A stretch of 64,000 nucleotides of DNA, taken from NCBI RefSeq assembly GCF_019192965.1, contig NZ_JAHTKU010000022.1, positions 124,001 to 188,000 of the forward strand, read 5' to 3'. Source of the DNA: Nocardioides daeguensis (GTDB taxonomy: Bacteria; Actinomycetota; Actinomycetes; Propionibacteriales; Nocardioidaceae). A model generated the notes under the pieces. The model saw only the letters and a list, made by a program, of their open reading frames with translations, had not been told where the DNA came from and made no database searches. The number at the start of each line of letters is the position of its first letter. The stretch's first letter is position 1. Below, one piece after another: positions 40,652 through 49,625 of this stretch. Made by a program: the position numbers and the translations under genes.

Positions 40652-41152
40652 GTGCGGTACCGCAGGGACGACGTGGTCGCGCGGGCGATCGAGGTGCTCG
40701 ACGCGCACGGCCTCGACGCGCTGTCGATGCGCCGCCTCGCCGGCGACCTCGGGGTGCAACCCGGCGCGCTCTACCACCACTTCACCAACAAGGACGCACT
40801 GCTCGCGGCGATCGCCGACGAGATCCTGCGCCGCGGCCGGCGGCCCGCCGAGATCATGGCCTGGGACGCCGAGGTGCAGCTGCTCTGCCTGGGCCTGCGC
40901 GACGCGATGCGCCGCCACCGCGACGGCGCCGTCCTCATCGCCCAGGTCAACCGCGCCGACGCCGAGCCGCTGGAGCGCCCGCTGCGGGAGGCGCTGGAGC
41001 GTGCCGGAGCCGACAGCGACCTGGCCCGGGTCGGCGCCCGCACCCTGCTGCGCTACGTGCTCTCCCACGAGGACGAGGCCGACGCCGACTTCGCCCTCGG
41101 CCTGGGTCTGCTGCTCGACGGCCTGCGCCACCGGCTCACTGCCCGAACGTGA
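40652..41152 (+). CDS. bioQ: TetR-family biotin repressor BioQ
   Basis: The 166-residue TetR protein has the HTH DALSMRRLAGDLGVQPGALYHHFTNKDALL (residues 20-50) and a short TetR_C-type ligand domain. Its gene is divergent from bioY across a TGAAC-N3-GTTCA operator, and the same operator fronts bioB. This is the known actinobacterial arrangement of BioQ controlling biotin genes. No bifunctional BirA with a DNA-binding domain is visible in this window. The 3' end overlaps a convergent gene by 17 bases. Confidence 0.88.
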   Translation: MRYRRDDVVARAIEVLDAHGLDALSMRRLAGDLGVQPGALYHHFTNKDALLAAIADEILRRGRRPAEIMAWDAEVQLLCLGLRDAMRRHRDGAVLIAQVNRADAEPLERPLREALERAGADSDLARVGARTLLRYVLSHEDEADADFALGLGLLLDGLRHRLTART

Positions 41153-41942
41153 TGGACCCGACGATCCTCCTGGCGCTGCGGGGAGGGTCGCCCGCACACG
41201 GGTCGCACATGCTCTGCAGGACCACCCGCTGGCCACCCGCGTCGAGGATCCACCACTCGCCGACGTAGGTGGGCGTGACGTTGTTGTTGGTGCCCTCGAT
41301 GCCGGGCAGGTTCACTTGCCCGTCGCGGCAGCCGGAGGCGTCGAAGCCGGGAGCGATCCGCACCATCAGGTACTGGCCCTCGGCACCGCCGACCGTGACG
41401 GGCTCGGGCACGCCGACCTGCAGGCCGGGCTGGTTGCGGATCGCCTCGACGAGCTCCTCGACGCTCGGCCCGACGGGCGTGATGCCGTCGCCGTGGCACG
41501 GGTCCTCGGCCACGCCGTACCAGTCGGTGGCGATCTCGGTCTTCAGCAGGGCGTTCGTCGTCTGGATGTAGCGGCCGCCGGCCTCGGCCTGGCTGCCGGA
41601 CGGGAGGTCGACGTCGATGGCGAGGGTGTCGCTGATCGGGACGCGGTAGCGGCCTGCCTCGAGGGCGCGCGGCTCCTCGCCGTCCCGGTACGCCGGCAGG
41701 GCCCGCACGCCGTCCGGGAGCTCCACGACGGGTGCCGGGTCGTGCACCGGCTGCGGAGGGCCGGCCTGCTCGCGGGTGCGGAGGCCGATCCCGACACCCG
41801 CGCCGACGACGAGGGCGAGAGCCGCGGTGACGGCGGCGATCCGGGTACGACGGTCCCGGGAACGGGCGGTCCGCACCAGCGATTCGAAGGTCGGCGGCGA
41901 GACGTCCTCGCCGACCTCGCGCAGCGAGTTCCACTCAGCCAT
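41136..41942 (-). CDS. Membrane-anchored protein after an ECF sigma factor (anti-sigma candidate)
   Basis: The 268-residue protein has a 35-residue cytoplasmic N-terminus (MAEWNSLREVGEDVSPPTF), one membrane segment (about 36-55), and an extracytoplasmic domain with four cysteines. It overlaps the sigma gene by 8 bases, the usual place for an anti-sigma factor, but the cytoplasmic part is short and has no zinc motif. The outer domain is closely similar to the lipoprotein at 42473-43192, for example NLPGIEGTNNNVTP in both. The two may sense the same ligand. Confidence 0.75.
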   Translation of the reverse strand: MAEWNSLREVGEDVSPPTFESLVRTARSRDRRTRIAAVTAALALVVGAGVGIGLRTREQAGPPQPVHDPAPVVELPDGVRALPAYRDGEEPRALEAGRYRVPISDTLAIDVDLPSGSQAEAGGRYIQTTNALLKTEIATDWYGVAEDPCHGDGITPVGPSVEELVEAIRNQPGLQVGVPEPVTVGGAEGQYLMVRIAPGFDASGCRDGQVNLPGIEGTNNNVTPTYVGEWWILDAGGQRVVLQSMCDPCAGDPPRSARRIVGSITFGQ

Positions 41943-42438
41943 GGCTCGGCTCCTCCCTCTCCGCCAGCAGCTCGCCCAACCGGGCCCGGCCACGGCCCAG
42001 GCGTGACTTCACGGTCCCGACCGGCAGGCCGAGGTCGGTGGCGATCTCGGCGACCGAGAGGTCGGCGAGGTGGTGCAGCACGAGGACCTCGCGCTGGTCG
42101 GCATCGAGGAGGCCCAGCGCCGTCACGAGCGCCACGTGCTCGGGCCCCACGTCGGAGGCCGGCTCCGGTCGGCGCTCGGCGGCCTGGTGCCGCCGGACCA
42201 CCGCGTCGTGCCGCCAGCCGTGGTGCAGCCGGTGCAGCGCGACGGTCCGGACCCAGGCCTCCGGATTCTGCACTCTCGCGAGGGTGCGGCGTTTGCGGAT
42301 CGCCGTGATGAAGGCTTCCTGGACGGCGTCCTCGGCGTCGGCCATCACCCCGCAGATCGCGTACATCTGGACGACGAGGCGGCGGTAGCACGCGGCGTAC
42401 AGCACGTCGAGGTCGTCCGCCTCCCGCCTGCCGTCCAT
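41935..42438 (-). CDS. ECF-type RNA polymerase sigma factor
   Basis: The 167-residue protein has region 2 (ADAEDAVQEAFITAIRK, near residue 35) and region 4 (LSVAEIATDLGLPVGTVKSRLGRGRARL near residue 130) of SigE-like ECF sigma factors. GGAGGT sits 5 bases upstream of ATG 42438. An ATG at 42453 would use that ribosome-binding site as coding sequence, so it is rejected. The gene lies between two paralogous envelope proteins, its probable signalling partners. Confidence 0.9.
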   Translation of the reverse strand: MDGRREADDLDVLYAACYRRLVVQMYAICGVMADAEDAVQEAFITAIRKRRTLARVQNPEAWVRTVALHRLHHGWRHDAVVRRHQAAERRPEPASDVGPEHVALVTALGLLDADQREVLVLHHLADLSVAEIATDLGLPVGTVKSRLGRGRARLGELLAEREEPSHG

Positions 42439-42472
42439 GAGCACCTCCGTCATCTGCGACCACGGTCCCGCG

Positions 42473-43192
42473 TCAGGACGCCGGTGTGAAGGTGACGGTC
42501 TCGACGACCTCGCGAACGCGATCGGACACGTCCGCCGCGCACGGGTCGCACATCCCCTGGAGGACGACCCGGCGGCCGCCGGTGTCGAGGATCCACTACT
42601 CGCCGACGTAGGCAGGGGTGACGTTGTTGTTGGTGCCCTCGATGCCGGGCAGGTTCACCTGGCGGTCACGGCACGACGAGACGTCGTAGGCCGGATCGAT
42701 CCGGACCCGCAGGTGCGTGCCCGTGGCGCCGCCGAGCGTCGCGGGCTGCGGCCGGCTCACCTTCAGCCCGGGCTGGTGCCGGATCGCCTTCACGAGGTCG
42801 GCCACGCGCGGTCCGACGGGCGTGATGCCGTCGCCGAGGCACGGGTCGCTCGCCACGCCGTACCGCTCGGTGGCGATCTCGGACTTGAGGATGAAGTCCG
42901 GGGTCATCAGGTACAGGCCCCCGCTGTCTCCCTCGCTCCCGGCGGGGAGGTCGACGTCGTAGGCCAGCGCCTCGTCGAGCGGGACGTGGTACCGCCCCGC
43001 GCCGAGGGACGAGTCCTCACCGGGCCCGGGCAGCGCCTGGACGCCGTTCGGCAGCAGGCTCGCCTGCTCGCTGGCGCTCGGGGAGGACTCGCTCCCGGAC
43101 GCCTTGGCGTTCTCGTCGTCGGAACAACCCGCGACCAGCGGCAGGAGGGCCGCGGCAACGGCCACGCGGGCCGTGAACGTGCGTGAGGACAT
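42473..43192 (-). pseudogene. Lipoprotein paralogue with in-frame amber codon
   Basis: From ATG 43192 a signal peptide with lipobox LVAGCSDD leads into a domain parallel to the 41136-41942 protein. At 42596-42598 a TAG falls exactly where the paralogue has the first Trp of GEWWILDAGG. Beyond it the frame continues in register (WILDTGGRRVV, MCDPCAAD) to a TGA at 42473-42475. One TGG-to-TAG change would thus remove 41 residues, including two cysteines. It may be a recent nonsense mutation, readthrough or a sequence error. Confidence 0.8.
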
Positions 43193-43347
43193 GGGAGTCT
43201 CCTCGATGGGTGGCGGCGGACGCCGAGTCGTCCCTGACACAGCGACGAGGCCTGGCCCGGCGGCTGGGTTCCCGACGCGCCGGAGGCTTCGCCCGCGCTG
43301 CGCGCGATACGGCAGACTTGACGTGCCGGAAACACCAGGGAGGCACT

Positions 43348-44805
43348 GTGGACGACATGGCAGCGAAGACCCAGAAGCCCGTGACGGTCGTGCTCTTCGG
43401 TGCAACGGGCGACCTGGCCCGCCGCAAGCTGCTGCCCGGGATGCTCCACCTGTTCGAGACCGGGCTGCTGCCCCAGCTGCAGATCATCGGCACCTCGCTC
43501 GACGAGCACACCACCGAGTCGTTCGTGCAGTTCGTGCACGAGGCCGTCCAGGAGTTCTCCGGCGACGACGGCGACATGGCGGCCTGGCCGGAGTTCTCCA
43601 GGCTGTTGCACTGGGCGCCGGGCAGCGAGGGCCCGGCGGGGCTGCGGGCCGCGGTCGAGAAGGCCGAGGCGGAGTGGTCGGGCGACCGGGTGCGGCTGCA
43701 CTACCTGAGCGTCCCGCCGAAGGCCGCGCTGTCGGTGGTCAGGACCCTCGACGACGCCGACCTTGCCGAGGGCAGCCGGATCATCATGGAGAAGCCCTTC
43801 GGCGTCGACCTCGCCTCGGCGAAGGCGCTCAACGCCGAGCTGCACCAGACCTTCGCGGAGTCGCAGATCTACCGGATCGACCACTTCCTCGGGAAGGAGG
43901 CCGCCCAGAACATCCTCGCCTTCCGATTCGCCAACGGCCTCTTCGAGCCGATCTGGCACCGCAACAACATCGACCACGTGCAGATCGACGTACCCGAGGA
44001 GCTCGGGCTCGAGCAGCGTGCCAACTTCTACGAGTCCACCGGCGCCTACAAGGACATGGTGGTCACCCACCTGTTCCAGGTGCTCGCGTTCACCGCGATG
44101 GAGCCGCCGACCTCGCTGCACCCCGACGCCATCAACGAGGAGAAGAACAAGGTCTTCCGCTCTATGATGCCGATCGACCCGGCCAACGTCGTGCGCGGGC
44201 AGTACCAGGGCTACCGCGACATCGAGGGCGTGGCGCCCGAGTCGGAGACCGAGACCTTCATCGCCCTCAAGTGCTTCATCGACAACTGGCGCTGGGCGGG
44301 CGTGCCGTTCTACCTGCGCACCGGCAAGCGGCTGGCCGAGGGCGCGCGGATCATCTCGATCGCGTTCAAGGAGCCGCCGCGCTCGATGTTCCCGACGAAC
44401 TCGGGCGTCGGCGACCACGGCCCCGACCACCTGACCTTCGACCTCGCCGACAAGGCCAAGATGTCGCTGTCGTTCTACGGCAAGCGGCCCGGGCCGGGCA
44501 TGAGGCTCGACAAGCTGTCGATGCAGTTCGCGATGACCGACACCACCTGGGCCGGCTCGGTCCTCGAGGCCTACGAGCGGCTGATCTACGACGCCGCGCG
44601 CGGCGACCAGACCCTGTTCACCTCCGCGGAGGGCATCGAGCGGCTCTGGGAGGTCTCCGAGCCGCTGCTCGAGAACCCTCCCGTCGTGCGGCCCTACCGG
44701 CAGGGCAGCTGGGGCCCCAACCAGATCCATCAGCTGATCGCGCCCTACGCCTGGCGGCTGCCGTTCGAGCGGCAGTGGCGCAACCCGAACGCGATGGGCG
44801 GCTGA
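43348..44805 (+). CDS. zwf: Glucose-6-phosphate 1-dehydrogenase
   Basis: The 485-residue enzyme oxidises glucose-6-phosphate to 6-phosphogluconolactone with NADP. It has the dinucleotide motif FGATGDLARRKL near residue 17, EKPFGVDL, and the active-site signature RIDHFLGKE near residue 177. GTG 43348 follows GGGAGG at an ideal distance; ATG 43357 is an alternative. No other pentose phosphate genes are adjacent (tal, opcA and pgl usually are), so this may be a second zwf copy. Confidence 0.94.
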   Translation: MDDMAAKTQKPVTVVLFGATGDLARRKLLPGMLHLFETGLLPQLQIIGTSLDEHTTESFVQFVHEAVQEFSGDDGDMAAWPEFSRLLHWAPGSEGPAGLRAAVEKAEAEWSGDRVRLHYLSVPPKAALSVVRTLDDADLAEGSRIIMEKPFGVDLASAKALNAELHQTFAESQIYRIDHFLGKEAAQNILAFRFANGLFEPIWHRNNIDHVQIDVPEELGLEQRANFYESTGAYKDMVVTHLFQVLAFTAMEPPTSLHPDAINEEKNKVFRSMMPIDPANVVRGQYQGYRDIEGVAPESETETFIALKCFIDNWRWAGVPFYLRTGKRLAEGARIISIAFKEPPRSMFPTNSGVGDHGPDHLTFDLADKAKMSLSFYGKRPGPGMRLDKLSMQFAMTDTTWAGSVLEAYERLIYDAARGDQTLFTSAEGIERLWEVSEPLLENPPVVRPYRQGSWGPNQIHQLIAPYAWRLPFERQWRNPNAMGG

Positions 44806-44850
44806 TCCGACTCCCGGATGATCCGTGCCCTGGCCGAGTTCGCGTGGGGC

Positions 44851-45447
44851 TCAGCGCGGCAGTGGGTTCGGGCCGGTCGCCGTCGCGAGCCGCTGCGGCA
44901 CCCAGCCCTCGACGTGGTGGAAGCCTTCCTTGAAGCTTCCGGCGTCCGCCTCGACGGAGGCTCTGAGGGAGCGCCGATAGAACTTCACGTGGGTGAAGTC
45001 CTCGAACAGGATGTAGACCGGGTCCGGGTTGCTGTGGGGGCCCTGGAACTGCTGTCCCGTCAGCACCGGCTTGTGGACCTCGACGAACCGGTCGAACGAG
45101 TCCCCGACCACGATCCCGAGGTGCTCCAACCCCATCTTGTAGACGCGCTGGTGCACGGGCGGGATGAGCTCGAGGAGGGGAACGGTCTTGCCGTCGAGGA
45201 CCTCCAAGGGATCCGCGAGGACGATCAACGAGATGGGCCGGCCGTTCCAGACGTTCTCGCTGTTGATCACGGCGTGGCGTTCGAGCTGGCCTCGCACGCG
45301 GACGTAGTCGTCCCACTCCGCGACGCGAACAGCCAGGTGGCTGAGTGCGTACGCACCGATGTCGATGCCCCGGTCGAGCAACCGCTGCTGCTGCCTCGCC
45401 GCGAACGCCTGGTAGTCGCCGATGAGGTCACCCACTGGATCCGCCAT
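44851..45447 (-). CDS. VOC-superfamily protein, YecM-like
   Basis: The 198-residue protein resembles YecM-type members of the vicinal-oxygen-chelate superfamily: a helical N-terminus (residues 1-40), then LSHLAVRVAEWDDYVRV, NGRPISLIVLADPL, and MGLEHLGIVVGDSF with His and Glu at likely metal positions. The reaction is unknown. GGAGG precedes ATG 45447. It is monocistronic between zwf (convergent) and the DUF222-HNH gene. Confidence 0.65.
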   Translation of the reverse strand: MADPVGDLIGDYQAFAARQQQRLLDRGIDIGAYALSHLAVRVAEWDDYVRVRGQLERHAVINSENVWNGRPISLIVLADPLEVLDGKTVPLLELIPPVHQRVYKMGLEHLGIVVGDSFDRFVEVHKPVLTGQQFQGPHSNPDPVYILFEDFTHVKFYRRSLRASVEADAGSFKEGFHHVEGWVPQRLATATGPNPLPR

Positions 45448-45500
45448 CGCGGCCTCCTCTCCGCCGAATCCTAGGACGGGACCGGTCGCGGCGCACCGGC

Positions 45501-46907
45501 TCAGGCGGCGCGTGGTCGGGCGGGTCGGTAGGTCGCTCTCCCGCGGAGGCTGTCGAGGGTGTGTCTGGGTGGTGGGGTCCAGACGGGTTGTCGGGTGTCG
45601 GGGTCGATGTGGACGGCCCACGGCGTCTGGTGGACCAGGACGTGGTGGTGACGGCAGAGCATGACGAGGTTGTCGAGGCTGGTGGCGCCGCCGTCGGCCC
45701 AATGGACGACGTGGTGGGCATCGCAGGCCAACGGCATCCGGGTACAGCCCGGGAAGGCACAGTGCCGGTCCCGGACGACCAACGCCATCCAGATCGCGGC
45801 GGTCACCAGACGTTGGGCCCGGCCCACGTCGAGAACTTGGCCTTCGGCACCGAGGACGCTCGGGATGATCTCGGCATCACACGCCAGCCGTCGTACCGCA
45901 CTCGCGGAGAACCGGGCACCGGTCGGGGTGTGCCCGGTGCGGGCCAGACCGGCATCGATCACCTGCTGCTTCAAGCTGTCCTGGTCGATGAGGACCACCA
46001 CCCGCGGCTTCGACCCGTGGTCACGAGGAAGCTCGTCGGTGGCGGCGAGCCGGTCACACGCATCGACCAGCGCGTCCCACAACCGGGCCCCGGCCTGCCG
46101 CGGGTCGCGGCCATCATGCCCACACTCCGGGGTCAGACAGGGTGCGCTGGTGGCGACACCGTTCTCGTCGAACATCGCCTCACCCGGCCGGCGGCTCACC
46201 CCGCCACAGGCACCGGGTTCGGTGGCGACCGGAGCCGCGAGGGGGTGCAGGGTGGCCTTGATCCTCTCCGCGTCTTCGACGGTGCCGTAGCCCTTGAGGC
46301 GCACCCCGCCGTGCCCGTCCTCGGCGAAGGACAGGTGCCGGGCGTGGTGCGCAGCGCGTTCGGCCTTCGCCTTCTCCTTCTCGGCGTCGACGACCGCGCC
46401 GTCGGGGTCGAGCTCGCGCACCACGTCGCTGAACGCGGTCTGCAGGTCGGAGGCGTCGTGACCGTGGGTGTCGACCAGGTCCAGCATCGCGCCGGCGACC
46501 GCGGTCCGGAACTGCGGCACCCGCGGCAACGTGTGCACCTTGGACGCGATCGCGCGGGCCTGGGGCAGGGTGACCCGACCAGTCTCGAGCGCGGCCTGGA
46601 CCTCGGGCAGGTCCCGCAGCTGCTCGACCGCCCGGACCAGCCCGCCACCGGCGCCCTTGTGGCCACCGGTGAGGTGGGTCAAGAAGTCCTTGACCGTCGC
46701 CCACCCCAGGCCACGCACCGCGTCGGTGGCCTCAACACGGGCAATCGCTCGCAACAGGGCGGCATCGAGAAACGAACGGGCGGCGGTGATCGCCTCCACG
46801 CCCGCCACCGCGTCCGGACCGGCGAGCACGTCCCAGTCCTCACCGGCCAGCTCCGCGGCACGCTCGGCCACGGCTGTGGCCTGGTCGAGCGCCCCGAGAG
46901 AAGACAT
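45501..46907 (-). CDS. DUF222 / HNH endonuclease protein (13E12-type)
   Basis: The 468-residue protein has a helical DUF222 domain (about 1-250) and a C-terminal HNH nuclease fold with CAFPGCTRMPLACDAHHVVHW, SLDNLVMLCRHHH and the zinc cysteines. It is the family known as 13E12 repeat proteins in mycobacteria, often multicopy. Its start lies 13 bases from a perfect LexA-type box, so DNA damage induction is likely. The biological role of the family is not established. Confidence 0.9.
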   Translation of the reverse strand: MSSLGALDQATAVAERAAELAGEDWDVLAGPDAVAGVEAITAARSFLDAALLRAIARVEATDAVRGLGWATVKDFLTHLTGGHKGAGGGLVRAVEQLRDLPEVQAALETGRVTLPQARAIASKVHTLPRVPQFRTAVAGAMLDLVDTHGHDASDLQTAFSDVVRELDPDGAVVDAEKEKAKAERAAHHARHLSFAEDGHGGVRLKGYGTVEDAERIKATLHPLAAPVATEPGACGGVSRRPGEAMFDENGVATSAPCLTPECGHDGRDPRQAGARLWDALVDACDRLAATDELPRDHGSKPRVVVLIDQDSLKQQVIDAGLARTGHTPTGARFSASAVRRLACDAEIIPSVLGAEGQVLDVGRAQRLVTAAIWMALVVRDRHCAFPGCTRMPLACDAHHVVHWADGGATSLDNLVMLCRHHHVLVHQTPWAVHIDPDTRQPVWTPPPRHTLDSLRGRATYRPARPRAA

Positions 46908-46920
46908 GCGCTCAGTCTAG

Positions 46921-46936
46921 TCGAACACATGTTCGA
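46921..46936. promoter_or_regulatory. LexA (SOS) box upstream of the DUF222-HNH gene
   Basis: TCGAACACATGTTCGA fits the actinobacterial SOS box TCGAAC-N4-GTTCGA exactly. It lies 14 bases upstream of the minus-strand ATG at 46907. Some 13E12-family genes in Mycobacterium are known LexA targets, which supports the call. Confidence 0.88.
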
Positions 46937-46996
46937 GTCAAGGGTTTCGGAGGAGCAGGTTCCGGGCTGGGTGCAGCGCGGCAGGCGGGGAGGTCG

Positions 46997-47218
46997 TCAG
47001 AGGCGGTCCAGCGCGCGCAGGTAGCGCGAGGTCATCCCCTGCTGCACCATTCGCGTGAAGGGACCGCCGAGAACCGCGAGACGTGAGGCAGGGCGCGAGA
47101 AGGCTGTGATCGTGAGGGTGATCGTCCCGGCGGGGTGTTGCTCCAGAAGGAACCGCTCGCTCCTCGCCGGACTCGGGATGGCCGGGCGGGCACGGGCCGA
47201 CGGTAGGTCACGGGCCAC
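46997..47218 (-). pseudogene. C-terminal remnant of a DUF1990 (UPF0548) gene
   Basis: The minus frame ending at 46997 reads ERFLLEQHPAGTITLTITAFSRPASRL and ends TSRYLRALDRL, which resembles the C-terminal third of DUF1990 proteins (about 160-200 residues). The N-terminal part is missing, and upstream the frame runs into the LuxR gene end. A GTG at 47218 could start a 73-residue peptide, but a truncated relic is more likely. Confidence 0.55.
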
Positions 47219-47256
47219 CCAACCACGCTGGGAGACGGCGACAGTTCGCGACGTGC

Positions 47257-48153
47257 CTAGTCGATGACGCCGGCCTCCCGCGCCAGCCGGACGGCGTGAA
47301 CCCGGTTGGTGGCGTGCAGCTTGCGCATCGCGTTCTTGAGGTACGACTTCACGGTGCTCTCGACGAGCCCGAGCGAGGCGGCCACCTCACGGTTGCTCTG
47401 TCCGAGCGCGACCTGGGTGAGGACGTCGATCTCGCGCGCGGCGAGCCCGGTCGGCACCGCCGCGGCGGTACGACGGGAGGTCGGCGCCGCGGGGGAGTGG
47501 CCGTGTTCCACACGATCGCGCACCTCCTCGAGGCGGGCGCGCAACGTCTCGTCCTGCACGAGCGAGGCGAGGTCGGCGAGCTCCTCGGAGATGTCGCGCA
47601 GGTCGGCGCGGGTCAGCTGCACCTCGGGCGGGGCGGCCGGGGCGGCCGGCTGGCTGAGACCGCGCAGGGCGCCGACCCGGCGGCGGACCTCGTCGTCGAC
47701 GGCGATCTCGCGCTCGAGGCGACGCACGAGCGGGAGGAAGGCGTCGTACCAGACGTCGCCGAGGACGACCTGGGCGCGGTGGCCGAGGTAGATGACCATC
47801 CGCGGGGCCCGGTCGACGACGATCGGCAGCGCGGTCACGGTCTCGAGCTGCTCGGCGCGAACCGGGCCGTCGTACTGGTGGGTGATGCCGCGGGCGTCGT
47901 GGTAGTTGGTGACCGACACGGGGCGGCCCATGAGCAGGGCCTTGCCGCCGAGGCCGTAGCCGGAGCGCACTCGCAGGCCCTGCAGGGAGCGGGTGTGGGC
48001 GCTGTGCAGGCCGGTGATGTCGAGGGCGGTGCCGTTGTCGATGACCGGGCCGCCGAACGCCATGTCGCTGTGCCCCGTGGCCCGGAAGGCCGCGAGCGTG
48101 CGCAGCAGCCGGCCCCCGTCGTGCGGGGCCTCCTGGACGAGGTCGAGTGACAT
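47257..48153 (-). CDS. LuxR-family regulator with GAF-like sensor domain
   Basis: The 298-residue protein has an N-terminal GAF-like domain (about 15-160) and a C-terminal LuxR/NarL HTH (REIDVLTQVALGQSNREVAASLGLVESTVKSYL, near residue 240). No phosphorylatable receiver domain is present. ATG 48153 begins MSLDLVQEAPHDGG; an upstream ATG at 48198 is less likely. It is divergent from an MHS-type transporter and probably regulates it, responding to a small molecule. Confidence 0.85.
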   Translation of the reverse strand: MSLDLVQEAPHDGGRLLRTLAAFRATGHSDMAFGGPVIDNGTALDITGLHSAHTRSLQGLRVRSGYGLGGKALLMGRPVSVTNYHDARGITHQYDGPVRAEQLETVTALPIVVDRAPRMVIYLGHRAQVVLGDVWYDAFLPLVRRLEREIAVDDEVRRRVGALRGLSQPAAPAAPPEVQLTRADLRDISEELADLASLVQDETLRARLEEVRDRVEHGHSPAAPTSRRTAAAVPTGLAAREIDVLTQVALGQSNREVAASLGLVESTVKSYLKNAMRKLHATNRVHAVRLAREAGVID

Positions 48154-48296
48154 GTGACCACGGTAGGTGACTGCGGTCACAGGCGGCAACGGCAGCACCC
48201 TCTTTGGGGGGGTAGTACCTCCTTCGAGGGGTTCGGCGCGGATGTGGCCCGCCTCACACTCCCGGCGATCGACCGAAACCCGAGGAGTGGATTCCC

Positions 48297-49625
48297 ATGT
48301 CCGAACGACCGACCCCGATGCGTCGGGTCGCCTTCGCCAGCTGCGCGGGCACGACCATCGAGTTCTACGACTTCTTCATCTACGGGACCGCCGCGGCGCT
48401 GGTGTTCCCGACGGTGTTCTTCCCGGCGCTGGGGGACTCCGCTGCGAGCGTGGCGTCCTTCGCGACCTTCGCGGTGGCGTTCATCGCCCGGCCGCTGGGC
48501 GCGATCGGGTTCGGGCACTTCGGTGACCGGCTCGGGCGCAAGAAGACCCTGATCAGCACGCTGCTGCTCATGGGCGCGGCCACCGTCGCGATCGGCCTGC
48601 TGCCCGGTGCGGCGACGATCGGCGTCACCGCTCCGGTCCTGCTCGTGGCGCTGCGCTTCCTGCAGGGCCTGGCGGTGGGCGGCGAGTGGGCGGGCGCGAC
48701 ACTGCTGGCCGCGGAGTACGCCCCGGCCCACAAGCGCGGCCTGTACGGCGCGTTCCCGCAGATGGGCCCCGCGCTCGCGTTCGCGCTGTCCAGCGGCACG
48801 TTCCTCCTCGTCAACCGCGTGGTCGGCGACGCCAGCCCGGCCTTCCTCGACTGGGGATGGCGGGTCCCGTTCATCGCGAGCGCGCTGCTCGTGGCCGTCG
48901 GCCTCTACGTGCGGCTGAAGGTCGAGGAGACCCCGATGTTCCAGGAGAACGCCCGCACCCGCGCCTCGACCCAGGGCCCGCTCGCGTCGGCGCTGCGCAA
49001 CCAGTGGAAGGAGATCCTCCTCGGTGGTGGCTCGCTGGCCATGCTGTTCGCGTTCTTCTACGTCGGCACGGCCTTCCTGACGTCGTACGGCACCACGGCG
49101 ATCGGGCTGTCTCGCGCGACCGTGCTCACGATCGGCGTCGCCGCGGCGTTCGTGTTCGGCGGCATCACGCTGGCCTCCGCCGTCTTCAGCGACCGGATCG
49201 GCCGGAGGAAGGTCGTCCTCGGCTCGTGCCTCGTCGCCGTCCCGTGGGGCTTCGCCCTGTTCCCGATCCTGAACCACGGCACGACCGCGTCGTTCGCGAT
49301 CGGCCTGTTCGGCACGCTCGCGATCTTCGCGGCCTCGTACGGTCCGGCCGGCGCGATGCTGCCCGAGATGTTCCGCACCGAGTACCGCTACACCGGCGCC
49401 GGCATGGCCTACAACCTCGCCGGCGTGATCGGCGGCGGCACGGCGCCGTACCTCGCCTCCGACTTCGCGGAGGCCGGCAACACCTCGGCGATCGGCTGGA
49501 TGCTCGCCGCCTTCGCCCTCGGCAGCGTGATCTGCGTGCTGCTCATGCCGGAGACCCGGCACCGGGCGATGGGCCGTCAGGACGCCGAGGCGGAGGCCGA
49601 GGCTCTTACGCCGGTGAACGTGTAG
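48297..49625 (+). CDS. MFS transporter, metabolite:H+ symporter family (ShiA/ProP-like)
   Basis: The 442-residue protein has 12 predicted membrane helices and MHS-family motifs: GTTIEFYDFFIYG near residue 18, GHFGDRLGRKKTL between helices 2 and 3, RFLQGLAVGGEWAGA, and a second cytoplasmic loop SDRIGRRKV. Members import dicarboxylates, shikimate, proline/betaine or aromatic acids. The substrate is unknown. The divergent GAF-LuxR gene is the likely regulator. The last codons overlap the end of a minus-strand gene remnant. Confidence 0.9.
   Translation: MSERPTPMRRVAFASCAGTTIEFYDFFIYGTAAALVFPTVFFPALGDSAASVASFATFAVAFIARPLGAIGFGHFGDRLGRKKTLISTLLLMGAATVAIGLLPGAATIGVTAPVLLVALRFLQGLAVGGEWAGATLLAAEYAPAHKRGLYGAFPQMGPALAFALSSGTFLLVNRVVGDASPAFLDWGWRVPFIASALLVAVGLYVRLKVEETPMFQENARTRASTQGPLASALRNQWKEILLGGGSLAMLFAFFYVGTAFLTSYGTTAIGLSRATVLTIGVAAAFVFGGITLASAVFSDRIGRRKVVLGSCLVAVPWGFALFPILNHGTTASFAIGLFGTLAIFAASYGPAGAMLPEMFRTEYRYTGAGMAYNLAGVIGGGTAPYLASDFAEAGNTSAIGWMLAAFALGSVICVLLMPETRHRAMGRQDAEAEAEALTPVNV

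Noticed and set aside
42436..42455. ATG 42453 as the sigma factor start
   Set aside because: The GGAGGT ribosome-binding site for ATG 42438 would then be inside the coding sequence, and no site precedes 42453.
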